DNA of 64,000 nt from Phymorhynchus buccinoides (lineage: Eukaryota; Mollusca; Gastropoda; Neogastropoda; Raphitomidae). Shown one piece after another: positions 63,802 through 64,000 of this stretch. Made by a program: the position numbers and the translations under genes. The notes under the pieces were generated by a model. That model was given only the letters and a program-made list of their open reading frames with translations, did no database searches and was not told where the DNA came from. The DNA lies in NCBI GenBank assembly GCA_017654935.2, contig CM065682.1, forward strand, positions 32,812,463-32,876,462, in the 5' to 3' direction. Numbering within the stretch: position 1 is the first letter of the stretch; the number at the start of each line of letters is the position of its first letter.

Positions 63802-64000
63802 TCACAGCTGAGATTGTCTCTGTGAAAACTGAGGTACTCACACCAGTAAAATGCATCACAATTAATGTAGGGACACCCTTTTTTCAAAGGCCTACTCTTA
63901 TCAAACAGTAAAATTGCCTTTAACGTGTGCAAAAGATCTTGTGCATGCATTCGCACAAGGAACCTCAGTTTTAAGTCTCATCCGAAGGACTTTTACTCCA
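63802..64000 (-). mobile_element. SINE fragment of a second family, cut by the window edge
   Basis: On the minus strand it contains CCTTCGGATGAGACTTAAAACTG and CAAGATCTTTTGCACACGTTAAAGG, the same type of core as the three tRNA-derived SINEs but with a different tail. Its head lies beyond 64,000. Confidence 0.6.

Overview
This is a eukaryotic, almost certainly animal, genomic window. Coding sequence is split into many short exons with GT/AG introns. Long (GA)n, (GT)n and G-tract microsatellites, non-LTR retrotransposons, tRNA-derived SINEs and several families of small DNA transposons fill the rest. The two recognisable genes, PICK1 and an animal-type fatty acid synthase (FAS), together with the repeat content, suggest an invertebrate, most likely a lophotrochozoan such as a gastropod mollusc. 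That taxonomic call is inference.

Layout. From 1 to about 18.9 kb there is no confident gene: microsatellites, three 5'-truncated LINE copies (3.3-5.0, 6.2-7.3 and 8.0-9.6 kb), two inverted-repeat elements (11.1-11.5 and 15.85-16.07 kb) and small transposons. From 18,906 to 29,053 (+) lie eight in-phase coding exons of a PICK1 orthologue (PDZ + BAR domain + acidic tail). The first exon, with roughly the first 20-25 residues, was not found. From 29 to 37.7 kb is intergenic DNA with SINE, MITE and degenerate repeats. From 37,734 to 63,537 (-) lie the last 18 coding exons of FAS, convergent with PICK1. In coding order they hold the end of DH, a Q/N-rich linker, the pseudo-methyltransferase, ER, KR, ACP and thioesterase. 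The N-terminal KS, MAT and most of DH lie beyond the right edge. All 17 splice junctions keep phase and give about 1,530 residues. PICK1 is a membrane and receptor-trafficking scaffold and FAS makes long-chain fatty acids; no functional link between them is implied by adjacency.

The most unusual signal is in the FAS introns. At least 13 of the 18 exons are flanked by tandem arrays whose repeat unit is a copy of that exon's own edge: the last or first ~35-120 exon bases, the splice donor or acceptor, and a piece of adjoining intron. Units are about 86-145 bp with from one to about 30 extra copies. Several introns (for example 55,359-56,769) consist almost wholly of edge copies growing in from both neighbouring exons. 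In the best case the copies nearest the exon are nearly identical and those farther away progressively decayed. PICK1 in the same window shows nothing similar.

The window also holds five copies of a TTAA-flanked piggyBac-like MITE, three copies of a transposon family with CAGACCTGC termini and 6-bp target duplications (one carrying a remnant that looks like a hAT-type BED-finger transposase), a Tigger-like element, and three same-oriented copies of one tRNA-derived SINE.
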